Source: Leptofilum sp041987425 (lineage in GTDB: Bacteria > Chloroflexota > Anaerolineae > Promineifilales > Promineifilaceae). Taken from it: 44,224 nucleotides of DNA. Both the position numbers and the translations under genes were made by a program. The notes beneath the pieces are model-generated. The model saw only the letters and a program-made list of their open reading frames with translations, made no database searches and was not told where the DNA came from. Positions 21,653 to 30,611 of the stretch are shown piece by piece; the stretch's first letter is position 1, and each line of letters starts with the position of its first letter. The stretch lies in the NCBI GenBank assembly GCA_041987425.1, contig JBHIWP010000011.1, forward strand, positions 1 to 44,224, in the 5' to 3' direction.

Positions 21653-24187
21653 TCATTCTCCGGCCGACAAGAGCACCTGTGGACAGCGACCAAAGCCGTG
21701 AGGAATAAAATGTTTGTAATCATGAGTCGGCGCAGTCAGCAGCAAATAGTTGTTGGCGTCTTGCACAAACCATTGGCCGTCTGGCGACCAGGTAAAATTA
21801 TAGCCCTGCGTGACGATTGTTGCAGCCTCATGGCCTGTCTCATTATCCAACAGCAGCCAGGTAACGCTTGGATCGCTGAAGCCATAGTCGCCAACGATAA
21901 TAAAACGGCCGTCTGGCGAAAATCTAATCGTGTCACCTGTTGAATTGTGGGGCAGAAGCTCAATTTGGGTTACGGCCGTCAGGTCATCGTTCAGCAAGAC
22001 CTTGAATAAATAGACCGGCGCTCCCGAATCATATCCTTCGCCCCACTCGCCCACGAACGTCATAAGTACCAGCTCTTGCGGATTTTTTGGATTAGCAACA
22101 ACCTGATTGAACCATAAGCTAATCGGGCGCTCATCAGCAGAGAAGTGGACCAGCAGCTGTGCCTCGTCGAGCAAAAATTTAGGCTCGCTACGGTCTAGAG
22201 TGGCCGTCACTATTTCCCAGCCCTCCACGCTCAACTTTACGTAGCCGAAAGCAGCCTCGGTCATCCAGAAGGGATTACCACCCTGATCAATTAGAACAGG
22301 CTGCTTTTCCTCTAATGACACCAAATAAAGTTCACTTTGCAGTCCAAGCGGAAGGCCAGGATCGGTGCCTTGCTCGTCTACCACGGGCAACAAAATGTGC
22401 CGCTTATCCGGCGAAAAGAGCGGCCAGCCCTCGACTTGAATTTCTGCGCACCCGGCAGAAGCGCATCCTACTTCCCGCAGACGCCTGTCAACCTGACCTT
22501 CATCATTTTCATAGCGCATGAGATAGTTGCTGGCCTGATCAACGAGGAAGTAACTGATCCAATGCTCCGTCTGTGCCGTAACGCTAACCTCTTCAATTAG
22601 CTCCGTTCCCTCTTGAGTAGCCAGATAAAATGTGGAGATATTGTTGGGCTCTACGTAGGCATGTTCAGAGAAAACAAAACTGTCGCCGTCGGTTGAAACG
22701 ACAAAGGCATTGGTGAATTGATCGGCAAAACGCTCGGCCCAGGTATGGGTGGCTAAGTCATAAACAAAAACTCGGCTTTGCGGCCCATTGTTGCTGTAAT
22801 CTTCACACACGAGGGTAATTTTGCCCTCAGGCAAAGGAATAGGCGACTCTGCCTGCTGCCCATCACGGGTTTGGGCATAGATGTATTCCAGGAAGCGTGT
22901 TTCTACAACCGGACTTGGAGCATCTGAAGAAAGTACGCTTGCCAGCCAGTCATCGTAGCTATTTCGCTCCATCAGCCGCATCATCTCGGCCGGAGATACG
23001 GCCGTTTCCTGAGCCGCCAAAAAGTCAATGAGCATGTACACCTGCTGCCAGATCGGTTCCGGGTCTTCTATCATCCACACCTGTAGAAACTGGGGTGGCG
23101 CCTCTTCCCATCGGCGCGTCCAGTGGCGCGTCACGTGGCCATCAAACCCGGCCGTAAGCATCTGGCTGTACATCTCTTCCGTGAGCGGCCACGGCTGTAA
23201 ACCCAGCTCAGCCAGCTGATAGTCGCGCAGCGCCCGGAAGAAAAGCTCGTGGCGACAGCAATTATAGGCGACCTGGTGCGCCAGTACGGCCGTTGCCAGC
23301 TGCACGCCATATGCCTGGTACAACACCTCATAACCGGCTTCGTCCACGGGCAGGCCCACCAGCGTAGGGGTGGGCAATTCAAGCCGCAGGCCCGCCCTTA
23401 GCATTGTTTCGATGTCGCTAATCTCCAGCAGCGATTCAGCATCCGTCCCCAGGCGAAGATGAACCCGCATCTCGCTGTTGCAGTTAATGTCTTCAAGCTC
23501 TGAGCACATCTGGCCGATTAGCTGATCTAAATCTTGCGCCAAACGAGCCGCTACTTCTCGGTCACGCTCAGTGTAGGCCAGGGTAACGTGTTCACCACCC
23601 TGGGTGATCCAATCTCCCCAGAACTCAGGATAAGGCGGCGAATAGAGCCAGCGCCTTTCTCCCAGCCGGTAAACGGCCGTTTGCTGCAGGGTTACGGTTT
23701 CCGTAACGCCAGTAGGGGTCTGTACGGCATAGGATTGGGGATAAAGCAACTCGGCGGCATCCAGCGTGGGGGCGACGGTAATAGCAACGTCCTCCAGGGC
23801 CAGGGCATCGCGCGTAACTTCATGCTGCCAGCCAAGCATGGGTCGATCCAGCAGCAGGCCCTCGTTTAGCAGCGTTTTTTGCATCTCACTCCAGGCCGGG
23901 TCCCGCCCCGAAAGATTGCCGTTGAACAGATCTTCATCCTGGTTAGCGGCCGTTCGCAGCAAAAAGTTGTGCGTATTCAACAGCTCAGACTCGACTACAG
24001 CGGTGGCGGCGGTAATACGCTGGCTAATCTGCCACTGCACCACCCCCCAAACAGCCGCAATCCCCAGCAGCCCCACCAGCAAAAACCGCCAGCGCCGCCG
24101 CAGAAATGATTGGGAAACGGCCGTTTTCTCCGGCTTTGGCCCTTCCTGCCAACCCTCATCTTCATCTGTTCGCCACTCGAAGGACAT
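21653..24187 (-). CDS. Large exported protein with C-terminal PD40/TolB-like propeller (paralogue 1)
   Basis: An 844-residue protein of unknown function, paralogous to the next gene upstream. It starts MSFEWRTDED, has a short acidic cytoplasmic segment, one membrane helix (about 33-52) and a large extracellular part. The middle region (about 70-400) has the shared landmarks LSGRDPAW, LLDRPMLGW, LVGLPVDEAGYEVLYQAYG and YNCCRHELFFRALRDYQLAELG. The C-terminal half has beta-propeller-type repeats (FSPDKRHILLP, FSPDGRFIIVGDYG, WSPDGQWFVQDANN). The N-terminal half may derive from a peptidase-like fold, but no complete HExxH is present. The start has GAGG upstream. Confidence 0.7.
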   Translation of the reverse strand: MSFEWRTDEDEGWQEGPKPEKTAVSQSFLRRRWRFLLVGLLGIAAVWGVVQWQISQRITAATAVVESELLNTHNFLLRTAANQDEDLFNGNLSGRDPAWSEMQKTLLNEGLLLDRPMLGWQHEVTRDALALEDVAITVAPTLDAAELLYPQSYAVQTPTGVTETVTLQQTAVYRLGERRWLYSPPYPEFWGDWITQGGEHVTLAYTERDREVAARLAQDLDQLIGQMCSELEDINCNSEMRVHLRLGTDAESLLEISDIETMLRAGLRLELPTPTLVGLPVDEAGYEVLYQAYGVQLATAVLAHQVAYNCCRHELFFRALRDYQLAELGLQPWPLTEEMYSQMLTAGFDGHVTRHWTRRWEEAPPQFLQVWMIEDPEPIWQQVYMLIDFLAAQETAVSPAEMMRLMERNSYDDWLASVLSSDAPSPVVETRFLEYIYAQTRDGQQAESPIPLPEGKITLVCEDYSNNGPQSRVFVYDLATHTWAERFADQFTNAFVVSTDGDSFVFSEHAYVEPNNISTFYLATQEGTELIEEVSVTAQTEHWISYFLVDQASNYLMRYENDEGQVDRRLREVGCASAGCAEIQVEGWPLFSPDKRHILLPVVDEQGTDPGLPLGLQSELYLVSLEEKQPVLIDQGGNPFWMTEAAFGYVKLSVEGWEIVTATLDRSEPKFLLDEAQLLVHFSADERPISLWFNQVVANPKNPQELVLMTFVGEWGEGYDSGAPVYLFKVLLNDDLTAVTQIELLPHNSTGDTIRFSPDGRFIIVGDYGFSDPSVTWLLLDNETGHEAATIVTQGYNFTWSPDGQWFVQDANNYLLLTAPTHDYKHFIPHGFGRCPQVLLSAGE

Positions 24188-24199
24188 TGTAAAACCTCA

Positions 24200-24280
24200 A
24201 ATTGTGAATTGTGAATCGTGAATTGTGAATGAAACGCTCACTTAACAATTAGCCATTAATTATTTACCATTCACAATTCC
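24200..24280. repeat. GTGAATT heptamer array with facing inverted copy
   Basis: Tandem copies of ATTGTGAATTGTGAATCGTGA (24200-24230) face ATTCACAATT (24269-24278) between the two paralogous propeller-like genes. Sequence differs from the AGTGAAAAGT arrays, but the arrangement is the same. Confidence 0.65.
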
Positions 24281-26823
24281 TACGGTTCCATCCTATCTAC
24301 CCAGGCCGCGTTTGTACAGTTCAGTTCATCAAAAGTGAGCAACTGCTCATCGCTTCCATTGTGCCACAGGCGAATATAGCCCAGTTCCGGGATGGCCAGC
24401 CATTGGCCGTCGGGGGACCAGCTGGCATAAAAATGGCGCGGATAGGGCGTCTTACCCTGCAGTCGATAGGTAAAGAACCGGGGACCGCGGGCATCCTGCA
24501 GCACTAGTTGACTTTCGCCTTCCTCCGGCATGGGGAGCGCAACGAGCAGGAAACGGCCGTCTGGCGAAAATCGTATACCCAGCTCATCGATGTGTATCGT
24601 CGGAGGAAGCGGTTCTGCCAATGTCACTTGGCCCAAAACCTGATCGTACCAAATTACGTAACCAGGAGCATCTTCATTCTGTAAATCAGCCACCGCAATG
24701 ACAAATATTCTAGGGTTTGTTGGCTGCGGTCGCACAAACAGCATCGACAAAGAGGCCTGACGCAGCTCTGCAGGCAGCGCACCGACCAGCGTCTCATTGC
24801 TTATTACTGTCTGCGGGAGGCTCAATGCAGTATCTGACAAAACGACCTGTTGTGTGCCGTTTTGAAGCCGTGCCAAGTAGCCAAACGCTTCCTCGTTAAG
24901 CCAAAAGACTGAGGAGCCAAAACCCGGTGAATCAACCGTTCCGGCACCAAGCTCCTCGCGCAGCAGCATCAGGCCGTTGCTCAATCCCTCGCTCCACCAG
25001 GGGTTGGTAACGGTAAGGGTGATGAGCTGCTCTGAGGAGGGCGACCAAATGGGGTAGCCTCCCAGCGGCATCGCTTCGCAGCGATCTTCGTCCTGGCAGG
25101 TCGTGAGATCGGTAAGTGCATAAACGGTATCGGTGGCAAATTCGGGCATGATGGTCCAGAGGAGGTAACGGCCGTTTGGATCAGTCGTGGTAGGAATCGC
25201 CAGCGGCGGGCGGGAAACGATACCCAACACCTGATTCCACAACACATCTGTCCGCTTATTTTGCCGCAGCAGATAGGTCTCTGGACGACCGTCTCCATTA
25301 CGGGCCGCTACCGCCACGCCAGAGCCATCCGGCAGCCCAACAAAAAAGCTGGCATCGTCGGCACCCCTGGCTTGCAGCAGCAGCGGCTCCTCCTGCGAGT
25401 AATCAAAATAGTAAAATCCGTACTCGCCACCAACCACATCCTGACAATGCAACATCAGTCCCGCCTCCGGCTGGCTTCTTTCCTCCAGTTCTGCCTGCCA
25501 CCTGGACACGTATTGTTGAAAAGCACTGTTAAGCGTTGCTTCTGTCCAACCTGAGCCTGCCGCTTGCGCTAGCCACTGCTCAAAAAGAACTTCGTCTGGC
25601 ACAAGTAGGCGCGTCATAATTTGGTTGGGGGTAAGATGCACTTCGTTGATCAAAAAATCAACCACGACGTACGGGGCAGCCGATCGGGTAAAGTCGGTTG
25701 GCGTTTCCGGGAAGGGCGCATTCCAGAATAGTGCGCCATCGCCAAGGCTGAAGTCGGCGGGCAGAGATACGGCCGTTGCCACAGCAGAACTGTCTGCCAG
25801 AGGCCATTCGCCCACACCCAGTTCATACAGCTGGTAAGTTATTGTCGCCTGATAATAGTGTACGTTGCGGCAGCATTCCCAACCGGTTAGATCGTTTATG
25901 GCCAGCGTCAGCATTTGTCCAGCATAGCCACGTAAAATTGCCCGATACGCTATTTCATCCTGGGGCAACCCGACCAGGGTTGGGGCGGGCAAAACGATTG
26001 GCTGCTGTCCGCTCCAAATGGCACCGGACGCTTCGCGAGCCTGCGTCAGGGCGTCCAGAAACGTGGCACTTGTCAGGCTGTCTGGCTCTGGTGAAAAAAC
26101 CAGGCGCACCCGCGCTTCTGGGGGACAGCTATAGCCGGTGACGGTGCATACCTGCACCAGCTTTGCCTCCAAATCAGCGGCCAGCCGCTGCACAATTTCC
26201 TCATCGCGGGCCGGATAGCGCACGCTAAGAAGCTGCCCTTCCAGCCGCCGCCGAACGCCCCAAAACTCTCGCTCTGGCGGGGCATACAGCCAGCGATCCT
26301 GACCTAGCCGATAGACGTCTACCCGCTCTAACGACACGGTTTCGTTGAGGCCGTTGCCAATGTCCAGGCTGTATTTTTGCAGAGTGACCAGTTCAGCGGC
26401 GGTGAGGTCTGGGGAGAGCGTTTGGCTGATAACGGCCGTTTCCGCCACGCCCGGCTGCCATTCCAGGTTAAAGCCGGGACGGTCAAATAAAAGTCCTCTG
26501 CTGATGTTTGCCTGCTGCGCCAGCGACCATTCTGGTTCCCGGCCAGAAAGCAGGCTGCTAAACAAATTTTCATCCTTGTTTTGCGCCGCCTGCTGCAAAA
26601 CGGCGTAGCTGGCAATGAGATCGCTACTCACGTCTTCGGTAGCTACTTCTACACGCTGGGTAAGCTGTCGGTTGAGGAGGAAGACGGCCGTACTCACCAA
26701 CAGCACCCCTACCATACCTAGCACCCGCCACTGCCAACGCGGCCGTTTCGGCTCAGGTGGTTGGGAAACCTCCTGTTCCTCATCCCAGCGATACTCTTCT
26801 TCGGTTTGCCACTCAAAAGACAT
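24280..26823 (-). CDS. Large exported protein with C-terminal PD40/TolB-like propeller (paralogue 2)
   Basis: A 847-residue paralogue of the gene immediately downstream. The chosen start MSFEWQTEEE aligns exactly with the paralogue's start, although the frame is open 15 codons further. One membrane helix lies at about 36-55. Shared landmarks are LLSGREPEW, LLFDRPGFNLEW, LVGLPQDEIAYRAILRGYAG and GWECCRNVHYYQATITYQLYELG, then propeller motifs (FSPDGRFLLVALP and WSPDGQWLAIPELG). The paralogue's HE is not conserved here (CCRNV), which argues against a catalytic role for those residues. The Cys-Cys pair and surrounding aromatic residues are conserved, and may form a disulphide or a binding core. 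Confidence 0.7.
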   Translation of the reverse strand: MSFEWQTEEEYRWDEEQEVSQPPEPKRPRWQWRVLGMVGVLLVSTAVFLLNRQLTQRVEVATEDVSSDLIASYAVLQQAAQNKDENLFSSLLSGREPEWSLAQQANISRGLLFDRPGFNLEWQPGVAETAVISQTLSPDLTAAELVTLQKYSLDIGNGLNETVSLERVDVYRLGQDRWLYAPPEREFWGVRRRLEGQLLSVRYPARDEEIVQRLAADLEAKLVQVCTVTGYSCPPEARVRLVFSPEPDSLTSATFLDALTQAREASGAIWSGQQPIVLPAPTLVGLPQDEIAYRAILRGYAGQMLTLAINDLTGWECCRNVHYYQATITYQLYELGVGEWPLADSSAVATAVSLPADFSLGDGALFWNAPFPETPTDFTRSAAPYVVVDFLINEVHLTPNQIMTRLLVPDEVLFEQWLAQAAGSGWTEATLNSAFQQYVSRWQAELEERSQPEAGLMLHCQDVVGGEYGFYYFDYSQEEPLLLQARGADDASFFVGLPDGSGVAVAARNGDGRPETYLLRQNKRTDVLWNQVLGIVSRPPLAIPTTTDPNGRYLLWTIMPEFATDTVYALTDLTTCQDEDRCEAMPLGGYPIWSPSSEQLITLTVTNPWWSEGLSNGLMLLREELGAGTVDSPGFGSSVFWLNEEAFGYLARLQNGTQQVVLSDTALSLPQTVISNETLVGALPAELRQASLSMLFVRPQPTNPRIFVIAVADLQNEDAPGYVIWYDQVLGQVTLAEPLPPTIHIDELGIRFSPDGRFLLVALPMPEEGESQLVLQDARGPRFFTYRLQGKTPYPRHFYASWSPDGQWLAIPELGYIRLWHNGSDEQLLTFDELNCTNAAWVDRMEP

Positions 26824-26848
26824 GGTTTTATAGAATAGAACGCAGATT

Positions 26849-26905
26849 ACCCTGATTTTCCTGATCAAAGAGATTGAAAATCAGAGTGAGCAGGTAAATC
26901 AGGGT
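26849..26905. repeat. 15-bp inverted repeat between envelope genes
   Basis: ACCCTGATTTTCCTG (26849-26863) and CAGGTAAATCAGGGT (26891-26905) pair with one mismatch. Preceded by ACGCAGATTA, a dispersed-repeat-like sequence. No T-run that would make it a clear terminator. Confidence 0.5.
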
Positions 26906-26916
26906 CCCATCATTTT

Positions 26917-29511
26917 TTACCCGCCATACAGGTATTCATAAATTACGAAGCCCACAAAGATGCGCTCGATGTAAAGGCGGGTTTCGGGAAAGTTGACCGC
27001 TTCCACAAACAGATCCAGATCGCCGCCAGCCTGATTGTACCAGCGGGCCGCGTTGCCCGGGCCGCCGTTGTAGGCAGCCAGGGCGGCATGTACATGGCCG
27101 TCAAACGCATTAATCTGCTGGCTAAGATAAAATGCGCCAAAGTTTAGTCCCACGTAGGGCTTGTATAAATCTTCGTTGACAAAGTCAGGCCAGCGCAGCA
27201 GGTTAGCAATGTATGCGCCGGTATCGGGAATAACCTGGCTGAGCCCCTGGGCCGCCGCGCCAGAACGGGCAAAGCTCTCGAACAGGCTCTCCTGCCGCAC
27301 CAGGCTAAACTGCAGGCGCGGGTCAAAGCTATAGCGCTGGGCCAGCGGCAAGATGAGATCGGCATAGTAAACTGGGTAGGCAAGCTGCCCAATAAATAAC
27401 GGAGCCTCAAACACCGTCTGCCCAGACAAATTTAGCACGGTCGCTGCCGCCATAATTGAGGAACGATACAGCCCAATATCCCGGAAGTAGAGCGCCAGCT
27501 GGTAGCTCAGCAAGGCGTCGTCGGCCACGGACGCGCGCAGATTTTCAAATTCGCCTTTGGCCGCTTCATACAGCCCTGCCTCCCACAGTTTTTGTCCCAC
27601 AATCAGGCGAGAGTCACTTGCAAGGCTGGGACTGAGCTGGCTAATGGGCGCACCCTCTGGCAATGCCAGCCATTGGCCCAGCCAGGCTTCGGCTTCCTGC
27701 TGCAGTGCCTCTTGCTCCAGGGGTGTGGGTGGGAAGAAACGGCCGTCTTCCTCAAAAGGTTCCGCACCGCTCGCTATCTCTTCCGCACGTAGCCAGTAAT
27801 AATCCAACCGCCGGTTGGCGTTTAGCAGCTGCTCGATATCGGCGGCAACTTGCTCTGGAGATAGTTGTGGAACGGCCGTTGCCTCAGGAGCAGGCGTTTC
27901 GGAAGCGGTCGCTTCGGCAGATGGCGTGGCGGAAGCAGCGGGCGTAACGGTCACTTCTGGCGAGTAACGAGGCAGAACCCGCTGCAGCCAGACCATCCCC
28001 GCGCCGCCGTACTCCGTTTGCGGATAGGCCTGAATGAGCTGATGCCAGCGGGCAACGGCCGTTGGCACGTCCCCGACCTCGTGAGCCAGCCAGCCAGCCA
28101 AAAACAGCCCCTCAGCGGCGTTGTCGGCCGTGGGGTACCGGCCGCCAAGCAGCGTGTAGAGAGAAACGGCCGTGGGCATATCGCCTAAATCTTCCGCTGA
28201 ACTGGCTGCGCGCCAGGCAGCCAGCGGCGCATCAGGGCCGTCGGGGAATTGCGCCAGATAATCGCGGTAAAGCTGCAGGGCAACGGCCGTTTCACCCAAT
28301 CTCGACCGTAAATTGGCCTCTTCAAACAGGCCAGCCGCCGGTTCCAGTGCTGCGTACTGCTGCACCGCCGCCACAGCCTCAGCCGCATTGCCCATCGCCT
28401 CATAGCTCCAGGCTGTGTACAGGTGGGCCTCCGCCGGATAATCGTCTGGGCGCAAGGCAATGGCCCGCTGGAAGGCGGCAATGGCGGGCTGGTAGGAATC
28501 GGCGTGGAAGTTGACAAGCCCGCGCTGGTATTCATCCACCACAACGCCTGCATCTACCAGCTGCACCAGCCCCAGGTAGCTTTCGTAGGCACGCGGGTAT
28601 TGAGTAATGCCGATGCGAAAACGGCCGTAGGCCCCCTCGGTATCTTCTGCCGCCAGCAGAGCCATCCCCGCCAAATAGTTCATCTGGCCCTGGGTAAACT
28701 CCGTGCGGGCCAAATTGCGAATGGCGTCGTACTGCGCAATCGCCTCCTGCAAACGGCCGTTTTCCAGGTAAAGCTGGGCCAGCGCCTGCCGGTTGGCAAT
28801 CTCCTGCAAGCGCTGGGACGGAGCCTCTAGCGCCGCTTCGTATGCAGCCACGACGGAAGATACTTCCCCATTGGCCCGGTAAATTTCGGCCAGCATCGGT
28901 TCCACGTAAGCCGCCATTTCTGGATTTTGTGCCAGGTAAAATTGATAGGCGGCAATAGCATTTGGCCTATCTCCCAAAGCGGCATACAGTTGGCCCAGAC
29001 GCAAATGAACATCGGCGGGGGCAGCATCAGGGAACTGAACAAGCAACTCGTTGAATGCCTGAACCGCGTCGGATGTACGACCGTCCCCGTGGTAGGCCAC
29101 GCCAAGCTGGTACAAAATGTAGATTTGTTGGGAGGCGGTGTAATTTTCTTGAATTTGGCGGGCAGCCTCCAGATTGACCGCGGCGGCAGCAAAATCCCCG
29201 TTGTGCAGCTGCGTTTCGGCCAGCGTCAGGCGCATGGCAGGTGCGGGTGAGGCGGTGGGCGAGGGCAGCGGCGTGACGGTTGGCAAAGATATAGGGGTGG
29301 AAACGGCCGTTACCGCGGTAGAGCCATCCTCTGATTGTGGTCCATTCGGCGTTGGCGTGGGCAAATTAGAGGCCAGCGTCGGTGTGGGCTGCAAGGTCGT
29401 TTCGGCCGTTGGCTGCAAGGAGCTCTCTGTCAAGGGTTGCTCTTCACCACACCCCACCAGTAAAATTAAACACCCCACAACACCGAGCCAAAGGCTCCAA
29501 AATGGCCGCAT
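26917..29511 (-). CDS. TPR-containing lytic transglycosylase lipoprotein (SLT domain)
   Basis: A 864-residue exported enzyme expected to cleave glycan strands of peptidoglycan. A lipobox LVGC gives lipidated C21, followed by a Thr/Pro linker (about 25-90). About 10-12 TPR-like helical repeats fill 95-520 (LGVAYHGDGRTSDAVQAFNELLVQFP and similar), a second linker (about 525-560) follows, and helical repeats resume like the superhelical domain of Slt70. The catalytic SLT domain is at about 715-850, with the glutamate in LVRQESLFES, GLSQVIPDTG and ALAAYNGGPGNA. It belongs to the envelope series; MltG is encoded 3 genes upstream. Confidence 0.88.
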   Translation of the reverse strand: MRPFWSLWLGVVGCLILLVGCGEEQPLTESSLQPTAETTLQPTPTLASNLPTPTPNGPQSEDGSTAVTAVSTPISLPTVTPLPSPTASPAPAMRLTLAETQLHNGDFAAAAVNLEAARQIQENYTASQQIYILYQLGVAYHGDGRTSDAVQAFNELLVQFPDAAPADVHLRLGQLYAALGDRPNAIAAYQFYLAQNPEMAAYVEPMLAEIYRANGEVSSVVAAYEAALEAPSQRLQEIANRQALAQLYLENGRLQEAIAQYDAIRNLARTEFTQGQMNYLAGMALLAAEDTEGAYGRFRIGITQYPRAYESYLGLVQLVDAGVVVDEYQRGLVNFHADSYQPAIAAFQRAIALRPDDYPAEAHLYTAWSYEAMGNAAEAVAAVQQYAALEPAAGLFEEANLRSRLGETAVALQLYRDYLAQFPDGPDAPLAAWRAASSAEDLGDMPTAVSLYTLLGGRYPTADNAAEGLFLAGWLAHEVGDVPTAVARWHQLIQAYPQTEYGGAGMVWLQRVLPRYSPEVTVTPAASATPSAEATASETPAPEATAVPQLSPEQVAADIEQLLNANRRLDYYWLRAEEIASGAEPFEEDGRFFPPTPLEQEALQQEAEAWLGQWLALPEGAPISQLSPSLASDSRLIVGQKLWEAGLYEAAKGEFENLRASVADDALLSYQLALYFRDIGLYRSSIMAAATVLNLSGQTVFEAPLFIGQLAYPVYYADLILPLAQRYSFDPRLQFSLVRQESLFESFARSGAAAQGLSQVIPDTGAYIANLLRWPDFVNEDLYKPYVGLNFGAFYLSQQINAFDGHVHAALAAYNGGPGNAARWYNQAGGDLDLFVEAVNFPETRLYIERIFVGFVIYEYLYGG

Positions 29512-29524
29512 ACACGTCTCCGAT

Positions 29525-29636
29525 TAGTAGTAAAAATTAGTAGTAAAAAGTGATCAGTATCAGGTAAAGTTTAACTACTCTTCACCGTTTACTTTTCACC
29601 TTTCACTTTTTACTCATCACTTTTCACTTCTTGCTC
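29525..29636. repeat. Inverted arrays of AGTAAAAAGTGA repeats
   Basis: AGTAAAAAGTGATCAG on the left faces ACTTTTCACCTTTCACTTTTTACTCATCAC on the right. The right block runs into the coding sequence of the upstream two-TM protein and supplies its last residues and stop codon. Confidence 0.75.
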
Positions 29637-30500
29637 ATCACTTTCCGCTTCTTCCACTTCATCATCATCATCCTGGCGCGTCATTAAGTCCCAGCCCAGA
29701 TAAAGCAGTGAGAACTGGAGGAAGCCCAACCAGGCGAAGATAAGCTGCAGTGCCAGTTTGGCATTTCCCGCTTGAGCTTGAATGGTGCCCTGGGTGGTGG
29801 TGATGGTTGTATTGATGTTTTGCACCAGGGCAATATATTCTCCCAGCAGCGGCTCGACTTCGGCCACACGGCCGTTTATCACCGCCAGATCGTCCGACAC
29901 GGCATAAATATTGCGCGATACGTCACCCAGGTTGGCATTGGCTGCCATCAGGCTGGGCTCCAGCTCGCGCAGCCGGTCTGGGAAACCATCCAGGCTGGTG
30001 CCCAGCCCAGAAACCGTCTCGTCAAAGGGCACCTGGGGGGCATAGTTAACGCCTAAATCATAATTCAGCTCAAAACCAAGAATTTCCTCTTCAATTTTGA
30101 AGGCGTTCAAGGTAATCAGCGTGTCGTCTATGACACCGGCCACTTCTGCCACGGCCGGAATAGCTTGCTGCACGGATTCGATGCTGTTGGGGGCATCCTC
30201 GCCGGTGATTTGAGCCACTTCTGCCAAAAGCGGCTGGGTATCCTCAATGGTTTTGGCCAGGGAATCGGCCGTTACTTCTACGGTAACCAGGCTCGTATTT
30301 ACGTCGCCAATAGTACCTCGCGCTAACACCAGCGTATCTGCCACCGTCGTCAGGCTGGTGCCCGTCAATCCCAACGAATCGTCCAGTACCTTCACCACAG
30401 CATCTACGGCTCGCCCACTGTAGACAATGCCACCAATACTTAATAATACCCCCAGCAGACCAATCACCAGCAATACCAACCCGGTAAGCTTGCGCAACAT
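29610..30500 (-). CDS. Two-TM coiled-coil envelope protein (paralogue A)
   Basis: A 296-residue protein from the chosen start MLRKLTG, which has AGGAAGGG upstream. It is paralogous to the next gene upstream. One membrane helix lies near the N-terminus (about 7-28), a long mainly helical extracytoplasmic region (about 30-250) shows periodic Thr/Leu/Val (ADTLVLARGTIGDVNTSLVTVEV) like a signalling or scaffolding coiled coil, and a second helix (about 252-275) ends with GWDLMTRQDDDD. Landmarks shared with the paralogue are EEILGF, YDLGV(N/D)YAP and VPFD. The C-terminal ESDEQEVKSDE is encoded by the intergenic repeat family, so the original end of the protein was probably nearer the DDDD stretch. 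No known family recognised. Confidence 0.65.
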   Translation of the reverse strand: MLRKLTGLVLLVIGLLGVLLSIGGIVYSGRAVDAVVKVLDDSLGLTGTSLTTVADTLVLARGTIGDVNTSLVTVEVTADSLAKTIEDTQPLLAEVAQITGEDAPNSIESVQQAIPAVAEVAGVIDDTLITLNAFKIEEEILGFELNYDLGVNYAPQVPFDETVSGLGTSLDGFPDRLRELEPSLMAANANLGDVSRNIYAVSDDLAVINGRVAEVEPLLGEYIALVQNINTTITTTQGTIQAQAGNAKLALQLIFAWLGFLQFSLLYLGWDLMTRQDDDDEVEEAESDEQEVKSDE

Positions 30501-30528
30501 CTTTCCCTTCCTTCTAAAAATGGTAGGT

Positions 30529-30602
30529 AAAAAAGTGAGAAGCGGTAAGTGAAAGGTGAAAAGTGAGAGCTCACTTTTCACCTATCACTTTTTACTTGCC
30601 AC
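30529..30602. repeat. Inverted arrays of GGTGAAAAGTGA repeats
   Basis: GGTGAAAAGTGA and TCACTTTTCACC form a perfect 12-bp stem with a 4-base loop (GAGC), extended by flanking AAGTGAAA/TCACTTTTT, at the junction between the two paralogous two-TM genes. Confidence 0.8.
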
Positions 30603-30611
30603 TCAAAATAA

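Noticed and set aside
23210..23280. HE in the first large exported paralogue as a metallopeptidase HExxH motif
   Set aside because: The second His is missing and the second paralogue has NV at that spot.
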